Assembly: GCA_015491995.1 (NCBI GenBank)
Contig: WGFY01000053.1
Coordinates: forward strand, 1-40,612
Direction of reading: 5' to 3'
Length of the DNA stretch: 40,612 bases
From: Mesoaciditoga sp.
GTDB lineage: Bacteria; Thermotogota; Thermotogae; Mesoaciditogales; Mesoaciditogaceae
The notes under the pieces were generated by a model, which searched no databases, had not been told where the DNA came from, and saw nothing but the letters and a program-made list of their open reading frames with translations. The position numbers and the translations under genes are program-made. Position 1 is the first letter of the stretch. Every line of letters begins with the position of its first letter. This document shows, piece after piece, positions 15,559 to 24,517 of the stretch.

Positions 15559-17433
15559 ATGTGCGGAATATTCGGAGTTATAGGAGAAACGAATTCACAA
15601 GAATTATTTGAAGTTTCCAAAACACTTTCCCATCGTGGACCGGATGATGAAGGATTTTGTTCAATTCCGGATCTTAAACAATTTAGAGGAAATGATACTA
15701 TCGAGGAGTTAAGCTTTCCAGTTTTGGAAGGAAAGTTTCGAGCGTCATTCGGCCATAGACGTCTGAGCATAATAGATCTTTCACCAAACTCCCACCAGCC
15801 GATGGAGAAAAATGGGTATCTTTTAACTTTCAACGGTGAGATATACAACTACAAAAAAGTAAGACGTGAACTCGAATCGTTGGGACGCACTTTTTCCTCT
15901 TCTGGAGACACAGAAGTTGTGATTAGTGCATACATTCAGTGGGGTGAAAAGTGCGTTGAACATTTTAATGGCATGTGGGCTTTTGCCATTTGGGATCCAA
16001 TACATCGAATTGTTTTTGCGTCAAGAGACAGATTGGGAATAAAACCATTTGTCTACTTTCACTCAGGAAAATATTTTGCATTTGCTTCTGAACAAAAAGC
16101 TCTTTTGAAGTTTTCGCATGTTCCAAAGCAAGTTAACATTACAGACGCCAAGCGATACTTAGCATGGGGGATGCAAAATTTTTTTGAAGAAGGGATGTTT
16201 GAGGGCGTAAAAAGGCTTCTTCCAGCCAACAACCTGGTTTTCAATGTTGAAAGCGGTAAACTCACAATTTACGAATACTGGAAAATAACGCCAAACACCG
16301 AAAATCCATCCTACGACGAAAAAAGGCAGAAGGAGCATTCAGAGAGATTCAAAGAACTCTTTACAGAAGCAGTGAAATTACGTCTCACAAGTGATGTAAA
16401 AGTTGGGACGGCGCTTAGTGGGGGAATAGATTCATCTTCCAACGTTTACATGATCAACGAGTTAACGAAAAAGCAAGCCATACCGTCCATAGGAGAATCT
16501 CAATACACTTTTTCTGCCGTTTATGGTAATTACAAAGCAGACGAGTCAAAGTGGATAGATGTGGTTGTAAAAGATACAAATATCCACTCTGTAAAAGTAA
16601 TTCCAGAATTCTCAAATCTTATGAAGAACATAGAAAAACTCGCTTACATTCACGATGAGCCTTTTGATTCCACTTCAACTTACGCCCAATGGAGTGTTAT
16701 GGGTTTACCAAGAAAGCATGGAGTTACAGTTACATTAGATGGTCAGGGTGGGGATGAAATAGCTGGAGGGTACCCTCTTTATCTTCCAATAATGTTAACA
16801 GAAAATCTATTCAACACCACGTTTTTTAGAGAATTCAGAAATCTCAAAAAAGCAAACGCATCAAATTATCTGTTTTTCAGAACGCTTATGACAAGAGTGT
16901 TTAACGAATTTTCTCAACGCGTTTATTTCAAAAGAATAACAAATGGGCTCTTCAACCACAAAGTTGATTTTATTCCCTATGGAGGACGATCAAAAGCGGA
17001 ATTTTCTCATCTGAATTCACGAGCGTGCTCAGATATGAGAGAGGAACTTGTCGATCTTTTGAAAACAGCCGATAGAAATGCTATGTCTTTCTCGATAGAA
17101 TCAAGGTTTCCATACTTAGATCACAGACTCGCTGAATATGCAATGAGTGTTCCAGCCGTTTACAAAATCCATGATGGATGGACAAAATATTTATCACGTC
17201 GGGCTTTTCAAGGGTTGCTGAACGAGAAAATACTATGGCGTAAAGACAAACTTGGCTTTCCAACACCCCAACTTGAATGGTTTGAAAGTGGTTTTGAAGA
17301 TTTTTGCAAGAAATACATTTCCAATTCCGCATTTCTCAAGGTCTTAGATGTGAATTTAAATGGAACTTTCGATCATAGGATCCTCTGGAGATTGACAAAT
17401 CTCGCCGCATGGGCAAAAGCTTTCGATTTTTGA
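15559..17433 (+). CDS. asnB: Asparagine synthase (glutamine-hydrolysing)
   Basis: 624 residues. Cys2 of MCGIFGVIGE is the Ntn-type glutaminase nucleophile, with LSHRGPDDEG, FGHRRLSIIDLS and LTFNGEIYNY completing the glutaminase domain (about 1-215). The synthetase domain carries the ATP pyrophosphatase loop SGGIDSS at residues 287-293 and LDGQGGDEIAGGYP near 395. It makes asparagine from aspartate, glutamine and ATP, or amidates another carboxylate; members of this length near envelope genes sometimes act in cell-wall or glycan modification. Start ATG behind AGGTGATG. It follows the kinase by 18 bases and may belong to that operon, which is unusual for a biosynthetic enzyme. Confidence 0.88.
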   Translation: MCGIFGVIGETNSQELFEVSKTLSHRGPDDEGFCSIPDLKQFRGNDTIEELSFPVLEGKFRASFGHRRLSIIDLSPNSHQPMEKNGYLLTFNGEIYNYKKVRRELESLGRTFSSSGDTEVVISAYIQWGEKCVEHFNGMWAFAIWDPIHRIVFASRDRLGIKPFVYFHSGKYFAFASEQKALLKFSHVPKQVNITDAKRYLAWGMQNFFEEGMFEGVKRLLPANNLVFNVESGKLTIYEYWKITPNTENPSYDEKRQKEHSERFKELFTEAVKLRLTSDVKVGTALSGGIDSSSNVYMINELTKKQAIPSIGESQYTFSAVYGNYKADESKWIDVVVKDTNIHSVKVIPEFSNLMKNIEKLAYIHDEPFDSTSTYAQWSVMGLPRKHGVTVTLDGQGGDEIAGGYPLYLPIMLTENLFNTTFFREFRNLKKANASNYLFFRTLMTRVFNEFSQRVYFKRITNGLFNHKVDFIPYGGRSKAEFSHLNSRACSDMREELVDLLKTADRNAMSFSIESRFPYLDHRLAEYAMSVPAVYKIHDGWTKYLSRRAFQGLLNEKILWRKDKLGFPTPQLEWFESGFEDFCKKYISNSAFLKVLDVNLNGTFDHRILWRLTNLAAWAKAFDF

Positions 17434-17517
17434 TAATCACTCATCCTGTGCGTGAAAGTAACGATATTAATCTGAAAGAAAAAAGGAGTCATTGAAAACA
17501 AGATGAAGGTTAAAAAA

Positions 17518-17573
17518 CCGACAACACCAGATGTAAAATTTTGTTTAACCCACAAAATTGGAGGTGTTGTCGG
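17518..17573 (+). repeat. Inverted repeat that can hide the transposase ribosome site
   Basis: CCGACAACACC (17518-17528) and GGTGTTGTCGG (17563-17573) are perfect 11-base inverted repeats. The right arm overlaps the GGAGGTG that precedes the ATG at 17575, so a folded transcript would block initiation there. Confidence 0.5.
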
Positions 17574-17743
17574 CATGGATATTATGCCATTTATTTCAAA
17601 AACAACAGAATTCATTTTAAATCCTCATTTGAAGGCCATGAATCGTTCTATACTAAGGGATATGCTCATACTTGTTTAGGCATATTGGAGGCAGAGGGAA
17701 ATCCGTCAATTCTTTCGCTTTACAAGCGATGATACAATTTCCA

Positions 17744-17771
17744 GTCATTGTGGGCATCGACCCGCAATGAC
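17744..17771. repeat. Imperfect palindrome, REP- or terminator-like
   Basis: GTCATTGTGGG and CCCGCAATGAC pair over 11 positions with one G-U or mismatch around CATCGA. There is no T run. It could be the remains of an element end or a weak terminator behind asnB. Confidence 0.35.
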
Positions 17772-17912
17772 GTTAAGGTCAAAGACTCCAAGGAAGTTAA
17801 AAACAACACTTCCATTTAAGGAATTACTTTTGTACAAATGAAGATACTCTGGCATTTTTTATGTTAAAAAGTACTGATACGAATATTCTGGCAAAAATGT
17901 TAGCCTTCACTT

Positions 17913-18407
17913 TCAAAAGGTTTCCCAATAAAGCACTTCTTTTAGTGGTTTCTTTTGCTTGTATGGTTCTTCTCCAGGATATCCCATGGATATTATCGAA
18001 ATCATTTTTAGATTTCTTGGAACTTTGAACTGCTCTTTTAAGTCTTCTTCGTAAATTCTGTTGTATCCTGCGACCCAACAAGTACCTATTCCATAAGATG
18101 ACGCTGCAATGATCATGTTTTCGGTTGCAGCAGCACCGTCTTCAAGATGATGCCTGTTGTTTTTTTCACAAAAAACGATAACGCATGCAGCCGCCTCCTT
18201 TATGAACTCTCCGTAGGTGGCTTTGTTGGAGATGAATTTTAATTCTTCCTTTTCTGTAATCACAAGAAAGTGCCATGGTTGAGAATTGTTGTCACTCGGC
18301 GCCAATCTTCCACAATCAACAATGTCCTTAAGAATGCCCTTAGAAATAGGTTTGTTTGAATATTTTCTTATACTTCTTCTCTTTTTCAAAATATTTATTG
18401 TCTCCAT
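17913..18407 (-). CDS. Nitroreductase-family flavoprotein
   Basis: 164 residues, the short form of the FMN-dependent nitroreductase fold. RRSIRKYSNKPIS binds the FMN phosphate, APSDNNSQPWHFLVI is the conserved central block, and GIGTCWVAGYN and ISMGYPGEEP complete the flavin site. Substrate unknown. ATG at 18407 is chosen because GGAGG is seven bases upstream; longer frames pass through non-coding sequence. It is the third gene of a minus-strand run after a DMT transporter, 170 bases downstream of it. Confidence 0.85.
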   Translation of the reverse strand: METINILKKRRSIRKYSNKPISKGILKDIVDCGRLAPSDNNSQPWHFLVITEKEELKFISNKATYGEFIKEAAACVIVFCEKNNRHHLEDGAAATENMIIAASSYGIGTCWVAGYNRIYEEDLKEQFKVPRNLKMISIISMGYPGEEPYKQKKPLKEVLYWETF

Positions 18408-18576
18408 GTTCATCCCTCCTGAGATATACTTATTTAATGTGGGAAGTGAATGATAATCGTTGTAAGTTGCCAACACTCATATTTTAAAATCACACTCAAC
18501 ATAATTCTACCATGAGTTGGATAAATAGAATCAAGATGATTCTAAACGCTCGAATTTCATCGATCGCCAAAAAAAC

Positions 18577-19449
18577 CTACGAAGACATCCTCTTTTCTCC
18601 CAAAGAGACCATGATTCCTGCTATTGTGATAAGCGTTCCTCCAAAAATTTGAAAGAATGTTGGGCTCTGGTGAAGAAGCAAAAAACTTAGAACAATCGCG
18701 AAAAGTGGATCGAGATATGAGAATATAGACGCCACCGTCACTTTGATGTAATTGAGGCTGTCGTACCACAAGAAGAGTGCAAGTGCCGTGTGCACTAAAG
18801 CTGTTATGATGAGAAGAATGACAATGAATGGAGTAATCCTGAAGTGGATGAACAAAACGAAAGGTAAGGTAAAAAATATGGAGATGAATATCTGATATGT
18901 CGTGAGTTTCATCGCGGAATGATATTTAACGCCTATTTTTGAGATAAAACCGAGTAAACCGTAAAAGACACCAGAAAGAAAGGCAATGGTGAGTCCAAAA
19001 AATGCCTTTTGAAAAACCGCTACATTCATGTTAGGTACAAATGTTAATATGGCTCCTAAAGAAGCAAACAACGTGGCCCAAAAAAGGATTTTCCCAAAAG
19101 GTTCTTTGAGAAAGAGCACGGCTAAGATAATCGTGAAAATCGGACCGAGATAGTAAAGTATAACCGCACTCGCAACGCTCGTAAGCTGAATTGCCCAAAA
19201 AAACAGAACCCAGTTTAGAGAGAGAGCGATCCCTGAAAAAAGTAGAGGCGTAAAGGGTCTGAGCCTGAAAAATTCTTTGATGCCTAAGTTCTTAACGGAA
19301 TACAAGAAAACAAACGGAAAGGCAAAAAGCACTCTAAAAAAAACAAATATTGGTGAAGGAAGTGCACACCACACGGAAAAAACTGGGATAGAACCCCATA
19401 TGAGTGTCGCAAAAAACATCTCAAGTAAGCCTTTTTTCTTTTCTTGCAT
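18577..19449 (-). CDS. EamA/DMT-superfamily transporter
   Basis: 290 residues with ten hydrophobic helices arranged as two five-helix repeats: WGSIPVFSVW in helix 1 of the first and YGLLGFISKIG in helix 1 of the second. Helix 4/5 carries SVASAVILYYLGPIF and the repeat SIFSYLDPLFAIVLSFLLL, the EamA hallmark. Such proteins export amino acids or other metabolites. ATG at 19449 with GGGAG nine bases upstream. It follows the crotonase-like gene by 65 bases and is probably co-transcribed with it. Confidence 0.85.
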   Translation of the reverse strand: MQEKKKGLLEMFFATLIWGSIPVFSVWCALPSPIFVFFRVLFAFPFVFLYSVKNLGIKEFFRLRPFTPLLFSGIALSLNWVLFFWAIQLTSVASAVILYYLGPIFTIILAVLFLKEPFGKILFWATLFASLGAILTFVPNMNVAVFQKAFFGLTIAFLSGVFYGLLGFISKIGVKYHSAMKLTTYQIFISIFFTLPFVLFIHFRITPFIVILLIITALVHTALALFLWYDSLNYIKVTVASIFSYLDPLFAIVLSFLLLHQSPTFFQIFGGTLITIAGIMVSLGEKRMSS

Positions 19450-19514
19450 TACGTAATTCTCCCACAGTAAAGCTACGTCAAATCAGAATTTCGTTAGCAC
19501 AGTCTATTCTTAAG

Positions 19515-20288
19515 TCATTTTCCTTTCCAAAGAGGCTTCCTTTTTTCCATGAAAGCTCTCACACCTTCGTTAGCGTCTTCAGTCGATGTCAAAGAGGCGA
19601 ACAATTCCGTCATGTAATCTGCCCCTTGATGGTATGGAACATCTTGCAATTTGTACACACCCGTCTTTCCAATTTGAAGTGCTAAGGGGCTTTTCGATGC
19701 AAGTGTACTTGCCAGTTCAAAAGTTGCTTCATCTAATTTGTCCAATGGCACAACTTCGTTCACAAGGCCGTATTCTTCCGCTTTTCGTGCGTTTATAATT
19801 TCTCCCGTCAAGATCATTTCCAACGCTCGCTTTTTGCCAACGGTTCTCACTAATGGCACAGCCGGTCCAAGACAAATCAGCCCCACATTTATGGCAGTTG
19901 TTCCAAATTTTGTATCTTCCGAGGCAACTGCAAGATCAGAGGCAAAGACAAGCCCGGCTCCATTGGCCAAAGCGTATCCATGCGTTGACGCTATAACCGG
20001 TTTCTTCATATAGGCTATCGTGTGGTTGTGTTTGTCCATTAAAGCCAAGAATTCTCTATACTCTTTATGAGATTTACCATTAAACTCTTCAAGCGCTATG
20101 CCAGTGCTGAAATTCCTACCATTCGCTTTTATGACGACAACTCGAACGTTTTCGTCTTCGTCCATTTTCATTAAAGTCTCATTCAGCTCAGTTGCAAGTG
20201 AAACGTTAAACGTGTTGTTTTGCTTAGGCCTATTCAACGTGATAATGCCTATTAGATCTTTCTTTTCCACTAAAATACTTTTATACAT
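19515..20288 (-). CDS. Crotonase-fold protein (ECHDC3-like) without the two hydratase glutamates
   Basis: 257 residues with the complete crotonase layout: LNRPKQNNTFN near residue 20, GRNFSTGIALEEF (first oxyanion strand), HGYALANGAGLVFASDLAVA, GLICLGPAVPL and RALEMILTGEIINA. Aligned with rat enoyl-CoA hydratase, the positions of Glu144 and Glu164 are Gly112 and Ala132, so ordinary hydration of enoyl-CoA is unlikely. The text resembles the ECHDC3-type branch, whose function is unsettled. Start at MYKSIL (20288), six bases from GGAGG. No acyl-CoA dehydrogenase or thiolase gene is nearby. Confidence 0.8.
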   Translation of the reverse strand: MYKSILVEKKDLIGIITLNRPKQNNTFNVSLATELNETLMKMDEDENVRVVVIKANGRNFSTGIALEEFNGKSHKEYREFLALMDKHNHTIAYMKKPVIASTHGYALANGAGLVFASDLAVASEDTKFGTTAINVGLICLGPAVPLVRTVGKKRALEMILTGEIINARKAEEYGLVNEVVPLDKLDEATFELASTLASKSPLALQIGKTGVYKLQDVPYHQGADYMTELFASLTSTEDANEGVRAFMEKRKPLWKGK

Positions 20289-20546
20289 CATGAGCCTCCC
20301 AAACGTTATTGAAATTGTTTGTCTTAACATTTAACTTTTAGCATCGTAGGTCTTCAAAGCCGTCCTCTTTTTTTACTCTTTGCATGTTTCTTGCATGCCT
20401 ATCCCTTTAGTACTTCAATTGTATCACACAACATATTTTCTACTTCTGAAGATTGTAGAAAGCAAACTTGATCCTTATGTTGGTACAAACGAGAAAATTT
20501 TAGATGTCTTGGAAGATAAATCTCGGATATACACACGAAATTTTAA

Positions 20547-21440
20547 GATGAAATGGGAATCATGATTTGGCAAGATTTCATGTTTGCATGCGCCGAATAT
20601 CCAGATCATCTCCAATGGTTCAGAGATCTTGCGAATAGAGAAGTGAGAGAAAATGTTATAAAACTCAGGTATCATCCAAGTGTAGTGCTTTGATGTGGAA
20701 ACAACGAAAATAACTGGGGATTCGACGAATGGATGAATTTTGATCGTAAAGTAAGCGAAGACTTTCTTGGGAACAAGCTGTATCTGCACGATCTTCCAAA
20801 AATCTGTACAGAATAAGATCCATCTGCACCTTATTGGCCGTCCAGATCAATCAAGCAGAAGCCATAAAAAGCGGGGTTGAGCATTGGAGGGAGAGAAAGT
20901 ACGAAACGGCAGGGACTCTTTACTGGCAACTGAACGATTCTTGGCCGGTGTTCAGCAGGTCGGCAATAGACTACTTTAAAAGACCGAAAGCACTTTATTA
21001 CTACACAAAACGGTTCTACTCGTCGATACTTCCAATGGTCAAAAAAGATGGCAAGGGTTGAAAATTTCAATTGTGAACGATTCAGATCTCAAAAATGTGA
21101 ATTTGGAAGTAGAGATATGATCTTTCAAAGGAGGCAAAATATTCGAAAGGAAATACAAGAATTTGAGAATCTCTCAAGACGCAGTTGTGCAGGTTAATAC
21201 CGTTGATGTTGATCCAAAGATTTTTTCGGAACCGATCGTGTATGAGAAATTAATTTACAACAACAAAAATGTTGAAAGTCACGAAGTACTCGGAAGATTA
21301 AGAAATGTAATCTTATCCGATCCCAAAATTTCCTTCAAGAAAGACGGGGATTTTTTGAAAATCAAATGTGAAAATATGGCATATGGTGTGATAAAAAGGG
21401 GGATTTTGAGATTTCAAGCATGTACGACTATCTTTGAATG
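20547..21440 (+). pseudogene. GH2 beta-mannosidase, decayed
   Basis: The plus strand reads DEMGIMIWQDFMFACAEYP, then HPSVVL, a stop, and CGNNENNWGF: the acid/base region of GH2 beta-mannosidases, where the stop replaces the Trp of L-W-C-G-N-N-E-N (TGG to TGA). After DPSAPYWPS a large part is missing, including the nucleophile Glu, and the text resumes with IKSGVEHWRERKYETAGTLY and DSWPVFSRSAIDYF, then after further stops a beta-sandwich tail. At least three stops and one large deletion make it inactive. The 5' part (all of the sugar-binding domain) is also gone. Confidence 0.85.
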
Positions 21441-21441
21441 T

Positions 21442-22500
21442 TCAGGTTCTCTCATTTTCACGGAAAAGAACGATCGATCTTACACCTTCAGGTGAAGATA
21501 TCATGATGAATTTCCAACCATAAAAATCGCAGAAACGTTCAACGAAATTCAATCCGGTTCCGTACTTGAATTTTTGTGCTAATGTGGAGTTGGAGCTGTT
21601 GAAAAATTCCAATTTGGTGTTGTTGATCTTCACTTTTACCTTTCCGTTTGATGGGGTGTATTTCACGGCGTTTGACATGAGGTTGAAGATGACTTGTCTG
21701 AAACGTTGCTTATCTGATTTTACGTGTGCGTCTTCTATGAAACATTCTAATTTTACGTTTCGTGATTCGAATACGCTTGCAAACGTGTTACACAATTCTT
21801 CACATTCTAAAGCTGCGTTGAATTCTTCTTTGGAATATTTTATTTCTCCACCTTCTATGTTCTTCACATCTTTTAAAACTTGAGAAATGTGATCAACGCT
21901 TTTTATCATCTTTTTCGTTAAATTCTGATCGTACGTGATCATGCCGTCTCTTAGCGCTTCAAGCTGCATTTTCATGACGCTTAGAGGAGTCATCAACTCG
22001 TGATAGACATTAGAGGTCATGCTTTGGCGCGATAAAGACTGAGCTTTTAACTTGTGTGAGAGCTTCTCGATACTTTTGACGAGTTTTTCGAATTCAGCGG
22101 AGAAAGATTTACTCTTAATTTTAATCTCTTCACCGTAGGCCATTTTTTCTGTGGCATCTGAGATTTCGTCCACAACTTTAGAAACCTTTTTCTGGAAAAT
22201 TTCAGATAAAAGTAGGGCAGTGGTGATGGAAACCCCAAACGAAAGAATGAATGAAAAAGTCACCATTATGGACATATCTTGCTTGGCTTTTTCCAACCTT
22301 CTCAATTGATTTTTGAGTATGTAAGGATGAAGATCGTAAAACATTCTTATTTCTGCTCTTCCACGTACGAAATGATTCAATTGTCGTTGAAATGCTTGAC
22401 GATATCCAACAGTCGTTAAAATTCCCATTACGAGAACTGGAAAAATAACGTAGAGAAGAAACTTATGTGAGAGCTTCAAAATGCTCACCAACCTATTCAA
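21442..22500 (-). CDS. Orphan sensor histidine kinase with degenerate ATP-binding lid
   Basis: About 352 residues. Helix 1 at about 12-32, a short external loop, helix 2 at about 77-99, a HAMP-like linker, and HisKA with His167 in NVYHELMTPLSVM. The N box RFRQVIFNLMSNAVKYTP is good and the G2 region KYGTGLNFVERF is recognisable, but the usual D-x-G-x-G box is replaced by LEFFNSSNSTLA. No response regulator is adjacent. Start uncertain: the TTG at 22500 lacks a ribosome site; a TTG about 21 bases further in has GGTGAG before it. The gene's 3' end overlaps the debris of the GH2 pseudogene. Confidence 0.75.
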   Translation of the reverse strand: MNRLVSILKLSHKFLLYVIFPVLVMGILTTVGYRQAFQRQLNHFVRGRAEIRMFYDLHPYILKNQLRRLEKAKQDMSIMVTFSFILSFGVSITTALLLSEIFQKKVSKVVDEISDATEKMAYGEEIKIKSKSFSAEFEKLVKSIEKLSHKLKAQSLSRQSMTSNVYHELMTPLSVMKMQLEALRDGMITYDQNLTKKMIKSVDHISQVLKDVKNIEGGEIKYSKEEFNAALECEELCNTFASVFESRNVKLECFIEDAHVKSDKQRFRQVIFNLMSNAVKYTPSNGKVKVKINNTKLEFFNSSNSTLAQKFKYGTGLNFVERFCDFYGWKFIMISSPEGVRSIVLFRENERT

Positions 22501-22541
22501 AGAAAGGGTTGAATATCATTTATGTGCCCATCTTGGGATGA

Positions 22542-23153
22542 TCAACAAGATTTGTTGTAGGTCCCTTTTCTTTCAAGTGCATCAAATGCCAACTTAGACC
22601 ATGATTCCATTTCATCGTATTTTTCTCTTAAACCTTCGACATTCACCATTCTCCAAGAAAATTTATCGATCTCTTTTATGCCGTTAACCTTCGCCGCGAT
22701 CGTGAAAGTCACGCCAAGATGCACTTTGTTGACCGCCGTGGTATTTTCGCGAATCAAGCCAAGGTACGTGGGCCAATTGTAATTTTCAACCGAAATTTCC
22801 TCATCAACTTCTCTTTCCATTCCCGAAAGGAACTTTAGCCACGGAGAATGCCCTTCGTCCTTGTCATTTACATGACCACCGATACCTATGCTGTAAAAAC
22901 CATGGAGTCTGGATTCCGTTTGGGCTTTAAGCCTTTTCACTAAAAGATAAAGACCTTCTTCATTTCGAACGACTACGTATGGTATTAACTGTCGGACGGA
23001 CTCATCTTTTTCAGCTTTTCCCCTTCTTACGAAAAAACCTCTTTTTTCGGTAAGATCTTTTACAACATCCAAGGGTACATCTAAAAATCCATAATCTTTA
23101 AAGATTTTTTGCACGTCCGCTTCTTTGATAACGAGCACCATTTCGTCCATCAT
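22542..23153 (-). CDS. NUDIX hydrolase-like protein (COG4112 type)
   Basis: About 203 residues. After an N-terminal extension of 60 residues comes [16 protein letters not shown], then [14 protein letters not shown] and [11 protein letters not shown], a Nudix box with the usual R-E-x-x-E-E but with a longer insert after the G-G-H, as in the COG4112 predicted phosphoesterases. It hydrolyses a nucleoside-diphosphate-linked substrate by family inference. The ATG at 23153 overlaps the nrdR stop as ATGATGA; the second ATG (23150) is equally possible. It is the last well-defined member of the whiA-nrdR run. Confidence 0.72.
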   Translation of the reverse strand: MMDEMVLVIKEADVQKIFKDYGFLDVPLDVVKDLTEKRGFFVRRGKAEKDESVRQLIPYVVVRNEEGLYLLVKRLKAQTESRLHGFYSIGIGGHVNDKDEGHSPWLKFLSGMEREVDEEISVENYNWPTYLGLIRENTTAVNKVHLGVTFTIAAKVNGIKEIDKFSWRMVNVEGLREKYDEMESWSKLAFDALERKGTYNKSC

Positions 23154-23602
23154 TTTTCTCCTTTCAATTTTCCAATCTCTTTTATGAATTGGTCTATATC
23201 TCTAAAGTCCCTGTAAACCGATGCAAATCTGACGTATGCAACTTGGTCCAATTCTCTAAGATCTTTCATGATCATCTCTCCTATTCCCTTTGTATCGATC
23301 TCACTTCCCATCTTTTGAGCTCGTGCTTCTATGGCATTTACCATCTCTTCCACTTTTTCCATTGAAATTGGACGTTTTTCACAAGCCTTTATAACTCCAT
23401 TCATGAGCTTTTCTCGCGAAAACTTCTCACGCCTGCCATCTTTTTTCACGACCATAAGCCTTCCACCTTCAAATCTTTCATATGTCGTAAAGCGCGCCCC
23501 ACAAATTGGGCAGACTCTTCTCCTTCTGATAACCAAGCCATTTTCAATGGTACGTGAATCTTGAACTTTTGTGCTTGAATATCCACAAAACGGGCATTTC
23601 AT
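23150..23602 (-). CDS. nrdR: Transcriptional repressor NrdR
   Basis: 150 residues. The N-terminal zinc ribbon has CPFCG at residue 3 and CPICG near 31, with [18 protein letters not shown] the family signature. The rest is the ATP-cone that senses ATP/dATP. NrdR represses ribonucleotide reductase genes through NrdR boxes. No nrd gene lies in the window. The ATG overlaps the whiA stop (ATGA), and the stop overlaps the NUDIX start, so the three are translationally coupled. Confidence 0.95.
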   Translation of the reverse strand: MKCPFCGYSSTKVQDSRTIENGLVIRRRRVCPICGARFTTYERFEGGRLMVVKKDGRREKFSREKLMNGVIKACEKRPISMEKVEEMVNAIEARAQKMGSEIDTKGIGEMIMKDLRELDQVAYVRFASVYRDFRDIDQFIKEIGKLKGEK

Positions 23603-24516
23603 CCTTTACCTCCATTTCTTTGGGAAATTTCCAATATCTTTCTCAATCTTCTATGAACGATCGATTTTGATAGAGGCGGATCGAACAACATTCCCAGCTC
23701 TCTTAACGATAACTCTGGATTTTCCAAGCGCAACTTGGCCACTCTATGAAGTTCAAAAGGCAAAGATTCAAGTCCTAATTCGTACTCGACGTTCATTATC
23801 GCCCTTATCTGTTTTAAAGTTGCATTTCCACTTCGTTTTGAATTTGCCTCTATGAAATTCATACTCCTGGTTACATCTGAGCGTATTCTACTTTCCATCA
23901 TGATGTTATGGACTTTCCATGATGATTTTTTAGCACCTATGAAATTCAAAAATTCTTCTATCATAGAGCCATTCTTTATGTAAAATCTGTACCCATATTG
24001 AACGCTTATTATATGACCGTTTATGCCAAAGAAATCGTTAAGCCTTTTCGATATGGAATGAAGTATTTCTGGTTTGCGATAATAGATCTCAAGATGATGA
24101 TGGCGTGATGGATCGGCCACTGAACCAGAAGATATGAAGGCACCTCTTAAGAAAGCGCTGAAAATAGTTGGATCTGAAAAATTTCTTTCTTCAACTTTTC
24201 CCGTTGAGCTCAAGCCGATTTTCCTCAAAAAAACCATGATATCATCCACATTTATTCTGAACGAAAATATTCTTCCAGCCTTTAAACGCTTTTCTTCATG
24301 ATAAAAAACCTCGACCTTGTCTTCATGCATTATTCCAAGCAATTTTTTTACTCTCCTGGCAGCACATGTACTCTTAATTATAAGCTCAAAGTAGGTTTTT
24401 CTCCCTATTTCAAGCATTCCCTTGAACTTCAAAAAACCTGCAAATTCCATTTGGGCAAGAGAGTTCTCTATTGGAAAATCACAAAGTTCTTCTTTGACTT
24501 CGGAAACAAAAGACAT
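23599..24516 (-). CDS. whiA: WhiA-type DNA-binding protein
   Basis: 305 residues. The N-terminal half has the LAGLIDADG-homing-endonuclease-like fold (ILRG-type helix [16 protein letters not shown] near residue 125) without nuclease residues, and the C-terminal helix-turn-helix includes [18 protein letters not shown] and [23 protein letters not shown]. WhiA is linked to cell division and chromosome segregation. ATG at 24516 is chosen because AGGTG is six bases upstream, itself inside the yvcK stop region; an in-frame GTG at 24525 overlaps that site. It lies between yvcK and nrdR. Confidence 0.93.
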   Translation of the reverse strand: MSFVSEVKEELCDFPIENSLAQMEFAGFLKFKGMLEIGRKTYFELIIKSTCAARRVKKLLGIMHEDKVEVFYHEEKRLKAGRIFSFRINVDDIMVFLRKIGLSSTGKVEERNFSDPTIFSAFLRGAFISSGSVADPSRHHHLEIYYRKPEILHSISKRLNDFFGINGHIISVQYGYRFYIKNGSMIEEFLNFIGAKKSSWKVHNIMMESRIRSDVTRSMNFIEANSKRSGNATLKQIRAIMNVEYELGLESLPFELHRVAKLRLENPELSLRELGMLFDPPLSKSIVHRRLRKILEISQRNGGKG

Positions 24517-24517
24517 G

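Larger units (their letters stand above)
17444..17771 (+). mobile_element. Truncated IS copy: left end plus decayed transposase start
   Basis: The end begins TCCTGTGCGTGAAAGTAAC at 17444, and the first 60 bases match the IS end near 437-501 apart from a 2-base deletion and single changes. A short coding start follows (MDIMPFISKTTEFILNPHLK from 17575, or an in-frame ATG at 17503), ends at a TAG at about 17680, and resumes in another frame (GYAHTCLGILEAEGNPSILS). No second end is visible. This is a dead 5' fragment; the protein family is probably IS4-like from the shared end, not from the peptide itself. It separates asnB from the convergent nitroreductase. Confidence 0.55.

Noticed and set aside
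18430-18470. A Fur-box-like TGATAAT upstream of the nitroreductase gene
   Set aside because: Only one half-site fits; the second half does not, and no iron-related gene is nearby.
18526-18544. Hairpin TAGAATC-AAGAT-GATTCTA as terminator of the DMT transporter gene
   Set aside because: The stem is seven AT-rich base pairs without a T run, too weak to call.
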